From: VRUE01 sp963717375
GTDB lineage: Bacteria > Actinomycetota > Thermoleophilia > Solirubrobacterales > 70-9
Length of the DNA: 64,000 bases
Direction of reading: 5' to 3'
NCBI GenBank assembly: GCA_963717375.1
Contig: OY970329.1
Coordinates: 2,232,001-2,296,000, forward strand
Shown here: in pieces, positions 24,174 through 32,080 of the stretch
Numbering within the stretch: the stretch's first letter is position 1
How the letters are laid out: each line of letters opens with the position of its first letter
Program-made: the position numbers and the translations under genes
The notes under the pieces: generated by a model
Seen by the model: only the letters and a program-made list of their open reading frames with translations
Told to the model about the DNA's origin: nothing
Databases searched by the model: none

Positions 24174-25748
24174 TCACCCGATCGTCTCCCGGCCGATCAC
24201 CCACGGCAGTTTTTCCGGCTCGATGAAGCTTGGGGGCTCGAGATACTTGAGCCGGTCGTCGTAGTTGTAGCTCTTGGTGTAACCGGTGCCGCCGGACGTG
24301 CCGACGGTGCCGCGGAACTTCTGCGAGATCGCTCCGTTGACGGTCAGCGTGCCCAGCGATCCGCCGCAGTTGTAGTGGTCGACGATGAACGAATGGTTAA
24401 TCGAGAGGATGGCGGCGTCGATCGTGATGTTTTCGATTTTTTCCTCGCCAGTGCCAGTGCCGCATTCGATCGCGCCGTTTTCCGAGTTGATTTTCTCGGT
24501 CGGGTAGGGGTGGAAGACGCGGACGAAATTATTGGCGATCAGCCCCAGCAGGCCCGTTCCTGTGTGAGTCAAGCTGCCGTCAATGATGATGTCGTTGCTG
24601 GCGGCGATGGTGAGTTGTCCCGAGTAAGTTCCGTGCACATACACATTTCCGCAGGTTGATGGCGATGTATATACAGCGGTCCAAGGGGAGTAGGCTCCCG
24701 AGCATCCGTTGTTTGACACGTAAATGAGCCCTTTTGGCGGGAACAGGTAGGTAGTTCCACCGACGCAGTTTTTGGCCGTGCCGATTTTCATTTGATTTCC
24801 TTCGAGGCAGACGTTGATCTGACCAACAAATTTGTAGCTGGCATCCGTCAGTTTTTCCAGTTCGCTGTTGGAGGGCGGGGGTACCAGTTTTGGTACGCCA
24901 AAGGCCAATGGACTTTTGAATTCAGGCGCGGCAGTTGGGCAGCCCGAGCCGGATTTCCCCGCGTTTTCGCCGGCGACCCAACCCGGACTGGGGGCGCTCA
25001 CCTCCACCGCATCCAGCGAGTTGCGCCCGAACGTCGGGGTCCCACAGATCGCGATGGTGTCGTTGCTGTGGACCGGCCCGTTGATTTTGTCGCCGCTTTT
25101 GAAGACGATCTGTTCGCACCGCCGAGCCGGGTTCGTGTTGGGAATGTTTTTGTTGGTGCGCCCTTCCCAGATCGTTATCCCGCACTTGATATTTGCTTCT
25201 TTCAATTCTTCTTCTTTTTTGAACGCATAGGTGAGAGGATCCGGAGTCTCCAGCTGGGTGAAGTAGACGTAGTCGAGGAAGCTGGCGGTCTTGAATGTCG
25301 CGGTGATCGAGACTTGAGATTTTTCGGCGAAGCCGGTCGAGCGGACCCTGAAGGTGCCCTTCATCGCTCCGCTCGCCTCGATCATGCTTGTCGTCGGATG
25401 CAGCGGTTCGCATTCCGCGTGTCCGTTGGCGGGGAGGAGTTCGATCGCGTATTCGGCGCCCGTTGTTTTGCCCGGGACCGGCCGTCGTTTTTCGGTGTTG
25501 TTGGGCGGGTTGACCGCATTTCCGGAGCAGGAGGCCCAGTAGTTCCCGTTGCTGTGCAGATGGAAGGCGTAGTCGTCGATCCCGGCCTTGGCGGCCTCGT
25601 AGGCCTGCTTGTGCGCGAGGTCGTTCTGGGTCAGATGTAGGTCGCCATTCACAGCGGTGACGGCGACCAAGGCGATCATGGCGATCGCCGACATGCCGAT
25701 CACCGTCGGGATCATCGTGAAGCCCTGTTGCGATCTGAACCTGCTCAT
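24174..25748 (-). CDS. PilX/GspK-like minor pilin, large
   Basis: 524 residues from the ATG at 25748, which overlaps the preceding gene by 4 bp. After a short basic leader, the prepilin site QQG|FTMIPTVIGMSAIAM has Pro instead of Glu at mature position 5. Loss of Glu5 is a feature of tip-type minor pilins such as GspK and some PilX. A long, partly Cys-containing extracellular part follows, with a beta-helix-like region (SNDIIIDGSLTHTGTGLLGL, ITIDAAILSINHSFIVDHYN). It is probably a tip adhesin or initiator subunit. Last gene of the minor-pilin operon. Confidence 0.8.
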   Translation of the reverse strand: MSRFRSQQGFTMIPTVIGMSAIAMIALVAVTAVNGDLHLTQNDLAHKQAYEAAKAGIDDYAFHLHSNGNYWASCSGNAVNPPNNTEKRRPVPGKTTGAEYAIELLPANGHAECEPLHPTTSMIEASGAMKGTFRVRSTGFAEKSQVSITATFKTASFLDYVYFTQLETPDPLTYAFKKEEELKEANIKCGITIWEGRTNKNIPNTNPARRCEQIVFKSGDKINGPVHSNDTIAICGTPTFGRNSLDAVEVSAPSPGWVAGENAGKSGSGCPTAAPEFKSPLAFGVPKLVPPPSNSELEKLTDASYKFVGQINVCLEGNQMKIGTAKNCVGGTTYLFPPKGLIYVSNNGCSGAYSPWTAVYTSPSTCGNVYVHGTYSGQLTIAASNDIIIDGSLTHTGTGLLGLIANNFVRVFHPYPTEKINSENGAIECGTGTGEEKIENITIDAAILSINHSFIVDHYNCGGSLGTLTVNGAISQKFRGTVGTSGGTGYTKSYNYDDRLKYLEPPSFIEPEKLPWVIGRETIG

Positions 25749-26428
25749 TGGCACGGGAGGTTGATCGCCCCTGGGTTGAAGGACGGGGGGGTGAGTCGGA
25801 GCGTGGCGGTGTCCTGGATGCTCGCGGGAGCGTTGGAATCGGCGACCGGGGTGGTGGAGGGTTCGGTCGTGAAGGCAACGTGAACCTGCGTCACGCGCCG
25901 CCCAGTCTGTTCGTCGACCGTCGTCAGCGGGGCAGACAGCTGGCCGTTGACGTAGGTGTAGTAGGTGAATATGTTCGCGCTGGGAGGGGTTGGGCCAATG
26001 CCCGTCATCAGCACACGGCTCGGTGAGGGCGAACCCCAGCTCCATTCGGGGGCTGTGCCGCCAGTCGATGGGGTGTCCGATTGCAAGAGCTTTCCTTCTG
26101 AGAGACTGATCGTGCTGCGGATCGGTTTGGGAACGACTTCAGAGCCCGTCTGATGGATGAAAGTGAGCGAGGTCCCCGTGCCTTCCTTGACAGGCGCGAT
26201 CTGCGGGGCGATGCAGGCCGAGTGGAGCTCTTCCATCACCTTTGAAAGGGTGATACGGGCGCGCTGGACCGCGTCAACCCTGGCGCTGACCCGGTGGCTC
26301 TCGCGCAGGGAGACCATCAGCACCATGCTTATCGCGAAGAGGATCACCAAGCCGGCGGCCATGCCGACCATTAGCTCAATCAGCGTCGTTCCCCTCTCGT
26401 CTCTGAGCGTTTGGCGAAGCATCAGCAT
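25745..26428 (-). CDS. PilW-like minor pilin
   Basis: 227 residues. Prepilin leader MLMLRQTLRDERG, then TTLIELMVGMAAGLVILFAI with Glu at mature position 5. A helix with ARVDAVQRARITLSKVMEEL follows, as in PilW/PilJ-type minor pilins, then a beta-rich domain with two Cys (CIAP near residue 92, and the C-terminal LPCQ). It is probably part of the tip complex that starts pilus assembly. The start overlaps the stop of the upstream pilV-like gene by 7 bp and the stop overlaps the next gene by 4 bp. Confidence 0.85.
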   Translation of the reverse strand: MLMLRQTLRDERGTTLIELMVGMAAGLVILFAISMVLMVSLRESHRVSARVDAVQRARITLSKVMEELHSACIAPQIAPVKEGTGTSLTFIHQTGSEVVPKPIRSTISLSEGKLLQSDTPSTGGTAPEWSWGSPSPSRVLMTGIGPTPPSANIFTYYTYVNGQLSAPLTTVDEQTGRRVTQVHVAFTTEPSTTPVADSNAPASIQDTATLRLTPPSFNPGAINLPCQ

Positions 26429-27717
26429 GGCCCACTTGATGTTCCCGAGCCGAGGTCGATCGTCACGGACTTACCGGTGACAACGCTTTCTAGTTTTTGA
26501 CCGGTAACGGACTTATGGCGATTTTCGGCTGCGGCGCAGATGGTGTAGGTGCCCCAAGGCATCCCCGGATTGGGAAGCGTGCCCCCGGCGATGGTTGTGT
26601 AATTGCGTCTGACGCCACAACCGGTATCGGTGATTGCGACGCTCGCGCCGACTAGCAGCGAGCTGTTCTTTTTCACTGTCAGGTACAGGGCCGGGAGCGT
26701 TAGGACAACCGCGGGAGCTGCGCTATTTGCCGGCACCTGGACGTAGGCGATCGCAGCGGGAGGGTTCAGTTCATTTTTCGGATCAGGGTTGTCTTCTTTG
26801 CACGAGCCGGCATAGACGGCATCGGTTGATGGCGGCTTGAACGGGAAGAGGTTGTTGGCGTTGAAGCTGAGCTGCTGAGTACCGGCGGGCACGCCGAAAA
26901 CCTTTGCCGCTTTCATTTCGCCGTTGTAGACGACGATCGAGTCGGACGTGGTCGGCACCATCTGACCAGCTGCCGTTTTCGTCTGGAATGAAACCGGTAT
27001 CGAGCCCGGGCGATCGAGTTCGAACCGGGCGGGCGATTTCACCGCGGCGGTGACGCTCGCTGGTATCGGCGGGGCGGGGTTGCCGTCTTTGTCCACGAGC
27101 CCGACGGATGCACCGGACGGCGTCAGGGAGTAGTTGCCGGGCGCCAGGTCGGTGAACAGCGCGCAGCCTTTGGCGTCGATGGTGCCCGTGAACGTGCCGG
27201 CGCCCGAGGCGGAGATGCCGATGCCTGGAATCGGATTGCCTGCGGCGTTAACGGCAGTAACCAGCAACGCTCCATGGTTTGGATCGAGCGATCCGTTTGC
27301 AGGCGAGACGATGCTTTGGATGGTTGCCGGAGGGCGGCCTTTTCGACTGGGCCAGCTGACGGTCGTGGTCAGCCTCACGTAGTCGGCCGAGTCTTCGCAT
27401 GCATCGTTGGCGGTGGCGTCGTTGACAAAGACGCCCGTCGATTTGACTTCGAAAGGGGTGCCGTCGACGGAGACTGTGTTGGTCTGTTTGAGCCGATTGA
27501 GTTCGGAGACTCGCATCGAACGCAGGCGCGCTTGGTCTTCCTGGGCGACTGAGAAAGCTTCAGAGCGGTGGCGCTCCTCGGCGGCCGAGCGAGCGCTCGT
27601 GTTCAGCAGCGAGAAGACCCCCGCGACGGTGATCGCGACGACGATCGCGCTGACGAGAACCTCGATCAGCACGAATCCGTCTTCGGCAGGAGGGGTTCTC
27701 CGCCCAGGTGGCGTCAT
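26422..27717 (-). CDS. PilV-like minor pilin with carboxypeptidase-regulatory-like repeats
   Basis: 431 residues from the ATG at 27717. Leader MTPPGRRTPPAEDG, then FVLIEVLVSAIVVAITVAGV (Glu5 present). The extracellular part is far longer than usual PilV proteins. It contains a segment GALLVTAVNAAGNPIPGIGI ... GCALFTDLAPGNYSLTPSG, a Cna-B/carboxypeptidase-regulatory-type beta-sandwich, and a second similar unit near the C-terminus (LYLTVKKNSSLLVGASVAI ... WGTYTICAAA). These domains often occur in adhesins, so it may be a tip adhesin. It heads the three-gene minor-pilin operon. Confidence 0.85.
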   Translation of the reverse strand: MTPPGRRTPPAEDGFVLIEVLVSAIVVAITVAGVFSLLNTSARSAAEERHRSEAFSVAQEDQARLRSMRVSELNRLKQTNTVSVDGTPFEVKSTGVFVNDATANDACEDSADYVRLTTTVSWPSRKGRPPATIQSIVSPANGSLDPNHGALLVTAVNAAGNPIPGIGISASGAGTFTGTIDAKGCALFTDLAPGNYSLTPSGASVGLVDKDGNPAPPIPASVTAAVKSPARFELDRPGSIPVSFQTKTAAGQMVPTTSDSIVVYNGEMKAAKVFGVPAGTQQLSFNANNLFPFKPPSTDAVYAGSCKEDNPDPKNELNPPAAIAYVQVPANSAAPAVVLTLPALYLTVKKNSSLLVGASVAITDTGCGVRRNYTTIAGGTLPNPGMPWGTYTICAAAENRHKSVTGQKLESVVTGKSVTIDLGSGTSSGPC

Positions 27718-27799
27718 GGCGTTCCCATCGACCGCCCGACGCCTGGGCTTTAGTTGCCGAGGGCCCGCAGACGCCCATCTCACCTGGCTTCGGCCAAAA

Positions 27800-27814
27800 C
27801 TTCAGTAAGTGAAG
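27800..27814. promoter_or_regulatory. Palindrome CTTCA-N5-TGAAG between pilV and HxlR genes
   Basis: CTTCAGTAAGTGAAG (27800-27814) lies between the divergent pilV-like and HxlR genes. It matches the palindrome in the rpoD promoter spacer (9307-9321, CTTCAGAAACTGAAG) at 13 of 15 bases, and the match continues into the flanks (A before, CGA after). This is a possible shared operator. Confidence 0.4.
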
Positions 27815-27872
27815 CGAGATCGGTACACTCGCTGGAGCGAGGCAATCGACACAACCGGTCTCGCTTACGCCT

Positions 27873-28220
27873 ATGAGTGCCGCTTCAAACTCCCAATGTC
27901 CCGTCTGTCGCACGGCCGAAGTGGTCTGCGGCAAGTGGACCCTCCTCGTGATTCGCGACCTGGCCGAAGGCTCTAGTCGATTCTGCGAGCTGGAGCGCTC
28001 GCTGGAGGGAATCAGCCCGCGCACGCTCTCCCTGCGCCTGCGGGCACTGGAAGAGGAGGGGATCGTCGAGCGCCATACCTTTCCCGAGGTCCCACCTCGG
28101 GTCGAGTACGCGCTGACCGAGAAGGGCGAGGCGTTGGTGCCGCTGGTCGAGGACATGCGCCGCTACGGCACTCGCTGGCTCTTCGAAGACGCCGCTGAGC
28201 CCGAGCCGGCCGCTGTCTGA
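27873..28220 (+). CDS. HxlR-family transcriptional regulator
   Basis: 115 residues, a single winged-helix domain. CPVCRTAEVVCGKWTLLVIR at residues 9-28 is the HxlR N-terminal pattern, with a Cys that in other members senses electrophiles or redox state. It continues with RFCELERSLEGISPRTLSLR, the recognition helix, and YALTEKGEALVPLVEDM (the wing and dimer helix). HxlR proteins bind as dimers and are often self-regulating. It is divergent from the minor-pilin operon, so it could act on it. A hairpin terminator follows. Confidence 0.9.
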   Translation: MSAASNSQCPVCRTAEVVCGKWTLLVIRDLAEGSSRFCELERSLEGISPRTLSLRLRALEEEGIVERHTFPEVPPRVEYALTEKGEALVPLVEDMRRYGTRWLFEDAAEPEPAAV

Positions 28221-28228
28221 ACGCCGAA

Positions 28229-28265
28229 ACCGTCTCAACCCGCCTATTACGCGGGTTGACGCGGT
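28229..28265 (+). terminator. Hairpin after the HxlR gene
   Basis: CAACCCGC (28236-28243) pairs with GCGGGTTG (28251-28258) around 7 nt, and ACCG/CGGT extend the stem across a 3x3 internal loop. It is 9 bp after the HxlR stop. No T-run is present. Confidence 0.6.
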
Positions 28266-28326
28266 CTCGCGTTAAGTTCGGACGGGGGTTACGTTCTGCA
28301 AGCGTCCGTGCAGGCGCAGGAGCGCC

Positions 28327-29946
28327 GTGCCTGGGGCGGAAGCCTGGGGCGTGCGTGATCGACTCATCAACGATGCCCTGACCCGGCTTGCCTCCGAGGC
28401 GGCGATCCGGCTCAGCGCGCTCGTCGCCGCCGGCGACCAGATCCCCTTCGACGTCGACGCCGACAATGGGGACGACTCGCTCTTCTACAGCTACCGGCCC
28501 CTGACTTCGGAGTACGTACGCGAGCGTGGGGCCGAGCTGCGCGGACTCGACGCCTTCGCTCCGGCCCGCGACGCGGTTGCCGCGGCCGGTATCGCACCCG
28601 CTTACCTGGAAGCTCGCGGCGAGCCGGTTCCGGCCGAGCCTGGCGAGCGTGCCGCGCAGATGCTGGTCGTCTTCCTCGCCAGGCTCTGGGATGGCTCCAC
28701 CGAACTTTCGCTCGACCACGAGCGGCTGAGCAACGCCCTCACCGTGCTCGAGGCCGAGACCCGGGGCGTCGAGGAGGCCGACGTGCTGATCGCGCCGCTG
28801 GTCGGGCTGCGGATGCCGCTGCCCCGCCTGCAGCTTCCCCACGGTGTGCAGATCGTCCGAGCCGACGCGATCGAGGTCCCGGCCGAGGCCAAACTGAGCG
28901 GCGGCATGGGCCGCGCTGCTTGGGAACCGCAGTTCCTCGCCATCGCCGAGCAGGGCGAGGGCAGCGAGAGCGCCGAAGCCGCCTTGCAGCAGCTGCGCGA
29001 GCTGATCAGCGTCATGCACCTCTTCAAGGCCGGCAGTATCGGCCTCGGTCCCCACGCCTTCGCCCCGACCGGCGAGGAGCGCTGGGCCCGCCTGCCCACC
29101 GGCGCGCCCTCGACGCGGGCCGGCGGCTACGAGCTGAACGAGCAAGAAGCGATCGCGCTGGCCGAGTTCGCAGGCACGCTCGAGGCCCGTCCCGACCCCG
29201 ACGGCGCTCTTGCCTGGGCAGTCGGCCGCTTCGAGCTGGGCTGCGGGCGCGACTCCGCCCTCGAGGGCCTCAGCGACCACCTGTTGGCGCTGCGCGCGGT
29301 GCTCGACGGCCAGGGCCCGGTGGGCGCTTCGCTGCCGATGCGCGCCTCGGCGCTGATCGCCGATCAGACTTACGACCGGATCGAGGCCCGCGAGCAGATC
29401 GAGCACGCGCTCGAGCTGGAGCGCTCGCTGATGAACGGCGCCCCCTCAATGCCGGGCCTCGCGCTCGCCACCTGGGTGGAGGAGGGAGTGCGCCGGATCC
29501 TCCGCGAGGCCGCCCTCGGCGAGCTCAACGGCGATCTCAACACCGCCGCCGACGAGACCCTGATCGCGACCGGCCTCGAGGCCGGCGACGGGGCGATCGT
29601 CGGCATGCCAACAGACTGGGAGACACCCGACACGGGAGAGGTGGAGGAGACAGTGACGTCACATCACGCCGCACACCATGAGCCGGAGGACGAGCACGAT
29701 GGTCAGCCGACTCGCATCCTTGAGCCGATTCCCGGCGAGGACGAGATCCGCATCACCGCGACGCCTTGGCTGGACGAGGTTGAGGCCCCTGACAGCACAC
29801 TCGACTTCCCGGCGATCGAGGGAGACCTGCAGCACCGCGAACGGATCGACACCCCCCGGGTGCGCCACCTATTTCCGGTGCCCGAGGACGCTGACTGGGA
29901 TGTCAGCGAGCTGAAGTACGACCACTACGGTCATAACGCCAGCTAG
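28327..29946 (+). CDS. Unrecognised 539-residue protein convergent with the Get3-like pair
   Basis: GTG start at 28327, with CAGGAG upstream. The protein is soluble with no signal peptide or membrane helix. Residues 1-430 are mostly helical and Glu/Ala/Leu-rich, with LIAPLVGLRMPLPRLQLPHG and LRELISVMHLFKAGSIGLG recognisable as ordered segments. After residue 440 it becomes acidic and disordered, with a His-rich patch (SHHAAHHEPEDEHDG), ending in a short structured-looking tail (WDVSELKYDHYGHNAS). Codon usage is like its neighbours. Its stop overlaps the stop of the convergent ATPase gene. I do not recognise the family. Confidence 0.75.
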   Translation: MPGAEAWGVRDRLINDALTRLASEAAIRLSALVAAGDQIPFDVDADNGDDSLFYSYRPLTSEYVRERGAELRGLDAFAPARDAVAAAGIAPAYLEARGEPVPAEPGERAAQMLVVFLARLWDGSTELSLDHERLSNALTVLEAETRGVEEADVLIAPLVGLRMPLPRLQLPHGVQIVRADAIEVPAEAKLSGGMGRAAWEPQFLAIAEQGEGSESAEAALQQLRELISVMHLFKAGSIGLGPHAFAPTGEERWARLPTGAPSTRAGGYELNEQEAIALAEFAGTLEARPDPDGALAWAVGRFELGCGRDSALEGLSDHLLALRAVLDGQGPVGASLPMRASALIADQTYDRIEAREQIEHALELERSLMNGAPSMPGLALATWVEEGVRRILREAALGELNGDLNTAADETLIATGLEAGDGAIVGMPTDWETPDTGEVEETVTSHHAAHHEPEDEHDGQPTRILEPIPGEDEIRITATPWLDEVEAPDSTLDFPAIEGDLQHRERIDTPRVRHLFPVPEDADWDVSELKYDHYGHNAS

Positions 29947-31094
29947 GCGCGGCCCGCGGCAATCTCGATTCTCTCCTCGCTGCTCGCGAAGAGGTAACGG
30001 TTGATCTCGGCCAGGCCGGCGAGGTCATGGACGTCCTCGTCCAGGTAGGGGACGCGGATCACGCCCCGCGTGCGCAGCTCCTTCGCCAGGCGCTCGATGT
30101 TCTGGGCGTCGCGCTCGGCCAGCGCCTGGTAGTCGGCGAAGTTCTCCGCCACTCGCCCGGCCAGGTCCTCGTCGCCGAGCTTCTCGGCCAGGGCAGCCGG
30201 CAGGTTGTCGCCTTCGCCGCGAAGCTTCTCGGTCGGGTAGTGGACCTTGTTGACGATGACGCCGCCGAAGGGCAGCTTCGCCTCGACCAGTTTGCGGTGG
30301 AAGTAGACGGCCTCGTCGACCGGCTCCCCCTGTGGGCCACAGACGACGAGGAAGCAGGTGCGTTTGTCGCCGAGCAGGCTGTTGACCCGCTTGGCCCGGG
30401 CCTGGAAGCCGTCGACCATGCCGCTGAAGGCGTTGAAGAACTCGGCCAGGTCGGACAGCAGGTCGAAGCCGACGATCCGCTTGAGCACGCCGAGGGCGAC
30501 CGAGGCACCGCGCCCGGCAACCTTGGCGGCGATCCCGGTCGGCTTCATGAAGACGCGCAGCGAGCGACCTTCGATGAACTGGGTGAGGCGTTTCGGCGCG
30601 TCGAGGAAGTCGAGCGCGTTGCGGGTCGGCGGCGTGTCGAGCACGAGCAGGTCGAAGCGGCCCTCGGTGTGCAGCTCGAAGAGCTTCTCCATCGCCATGT
30701 ACTCCTGCGAGCCGGCCAGGGCGTTGGAGATCTGCTGGTAGATGCGGTTGTTGAGGACGCGGTCGCGCGACTCCTCGTCGGGCGCCTGCCGGGCGACCAG
30801 CTCGTCGAAGGTCGCCTTCGCATCGAGCATCATCGCCCAGAGCTCGCCCTCGACCTCGACGCCCTGCTCGGCAAAGAGTTTCGGATCGACCTGCCGCGCC
30901 TCGTTGCCCAGCTCCTTCAGGCCGAGCGAGTCGGCGAGCCGCTTCGCAGGGTCGATCGTCAGCACGCAGACCTTGAGTCCACGCGACGCCATGCCCAGCG
31001 CGATTGCCGCCGAGGTCGTCGTCTTGCCGACCCCGCCCGAGCCGGCGCAGATGCAGATGTCCTTGCCCTCGAGGATCTCGCCGACCGCGGGCAT
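29943..31094 (-). CDS. ArsA/Get3-like ATPase, second subunit (Rv3680/BagB-like)
   Basis: 383-residue SIMIBI-class ATPase. The Walker A is CAGSGGVGKTTTSAAIALG (from residue 16), followed by VCVLTIDPAKRLADSLGL, LVLDTPPTRNALDFLDAPKR and VVCGPQGEPVDEAVYF. The pattern matches the actinobacterial Get3-like protein represented by M. tuberculosis Rv3680. Its partner is encoded directly upstream (TGATG junction), as Rv3679 precedes Rv3680. The mycobacterial pair is linked to stress tolerance rather than arsenite transport, and no arsenical genes are near here. The role in this organism is inferred. Confidence 0.87.
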   Translation of the reverse strand: MPAVGEILEGKDICICAGSGGVGKTTTSAAIALGMASRGLKVCVLTIDPAKRLADSLGLKELGNEARQVDPKLFAEQGVEVEGELWAMMLDAKATFDELVARQAPDEESRDRVLNNRIYQQISNALAGSQEYMAMEKLFELHTEGRFDLLVLDTPPTRNALDFLDAPKRLTQFIEGRSLRVFMKPTGIAAKVAGRGASVALGVLKRIVGFDLLSDLAEFFNAFSGMVDGFQARAKRVNSLLGDKRTCFLVVCGPQGEPVDEAVYFHRKLVEAKLPFGGVIVNKVHYPTEKLRGEGDNLPAALAEKLGDEDLAGRVAENFADYQALAERDAQNIERLAKELRTRGVIRVPYLDEDVHDLAGLAEINRYLFASSEERIEIAAGRA

Positions 31095-32080
31095 CAGCCG
31101 AGCCTCTTCGCCAGCTGCCCGGCGGCCTCGACGCCGAGGTCCGGCTCGAAGAGGAAGGGCAGGGTCTTCACCGGCGCCTCGACCCGGCGCCGCAACCGGG
31201 CAAGCTGGGCCCGCTGCGAGCGGGCGCGGTTGTGCTCGGAGAGGGCCGCCCGCGCCGCCGCGCGCACGGCGCCGTCCTCGCCGCCGGACAGCTCGGTGAG
31301 CCGCTCTGCCTCCTGGTTGGAGAAGCGCTCCGGGTAGAGGCCGTTCATATAGACGCGGTCAACGGCGACGCCGACCTCCTCGCGCAGGTCGTGCTCGAGG
31401 GCCGCCGACTCGTTGACCGGCATCTCCTCCGGCAGGGCGACGATCGCCACCCCGGTGTGCTCCTGATCGGTGATCAGGCGGTCGAGCTGCTGGGCCTGGG
31501 AGTGGATCGGCCCGACGCGGGCGATCGCGGCGAAGGTTCGTGGCGTCTGCAGAAAGCCGATCCCGTGGCCGGTGGCGGGCGCGTCGACGATCACCAGGTC
31601 GTACTTGCGCCCGCTCTTGACCTTGCGGTCGAGCTGGGCCAGCTCCCAGATCTTGCCGATCGTGACCAGCTCCTTGAGGCCCGGAGTCGCCGCGGCGAGG
31701 TAGTTGAAGATGCGGCTGCGGAAGAGCATGTCGCGCATCGCCCGCACCTTCAGCTGCAGCAGCACGTACTCGCGCATCGACTCATCGGGGTCGATCGAGA
31801 TCGACCAGAGGTTCTCCGCCACCTCGACCTCGTGGAAGCCGATTTCGGTGTGCTCGAAGATCCGCGAGGCATTCTCCTGCGCCGATACCTCGCAGACGAT
31901 CGTCCGCTTGCCTTCGGCGGCGGCGCGCAGGCCGAGGGCGACCGCGACCGTGGTCTTGCCGACGCCGCCCTTGCCGGTGACGAAGACCACGCGCTTGTCA
32001 AGGAGATCGGTAACCGGGCAATTCCTAGCAATTTCTCGGGGCGGCAGGAAAAGAGGGCGCTCATGCGAATACCCGCGCAA
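31094..32080 (-). CDS. ArsA/Get3-like ATPase, first subunit (Rv3679/BagA-like)
   Basis: Up to 328 residues. The P-loop VTGKGGVGKTT is followed by IVCEVSAQENASRIFEH, APGLKELVTIGKIWELAQLD and YDLVIVDAPATGHGIGFLQT. This resembles Rv3679 of mycobacteria, which partners the second Get3-like ATPase. The start is uncertain. The longest frame begins at TTG 32080, overlapping by one base the divergent ATG of the ParA gene. A GTG at 31990 just before the first strand is a good alternative, although no clear ribosome-binding site precedes either. Confidence 0.85.
   Translation of the reverse strand: MRGYSHERPLFLPPREIARNCPVTDLLDKRVVFVTGKGGVGKTTVAVALGLRAAAEGKRTIVCEVSAQENASRIFEHTEIGFHEVEVAENLWSISIDPDESMREYVLLQLKVRAMRDMLFRSRIFNYLAAATPGLKELVTIGKIWELAQLDRKVKSGRKYDLVIVDAPATGHGIGFLQTPRTFAAIARVGPIHSQAQQLDRLITDQEHTGVAIVALPEEMPVNESAALEHDLREEVGVAVDRVYMNGLYPERFSNQEAERLTELSGGEDGAVRAAARAALSEHNRARSQRAQLARLRRRVEAPVKTLPFLFEPDLGVEAAGQLAKRLG

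Noticed and set aside
29943..32080. Arsenical pump ATPase (ArsA) for arsenite export
   Set aside because: No arsB, arsR or arsD is near, and the tandem pair matches the actinobacterial Get3-like Rv3679/Rv3680 type instead.
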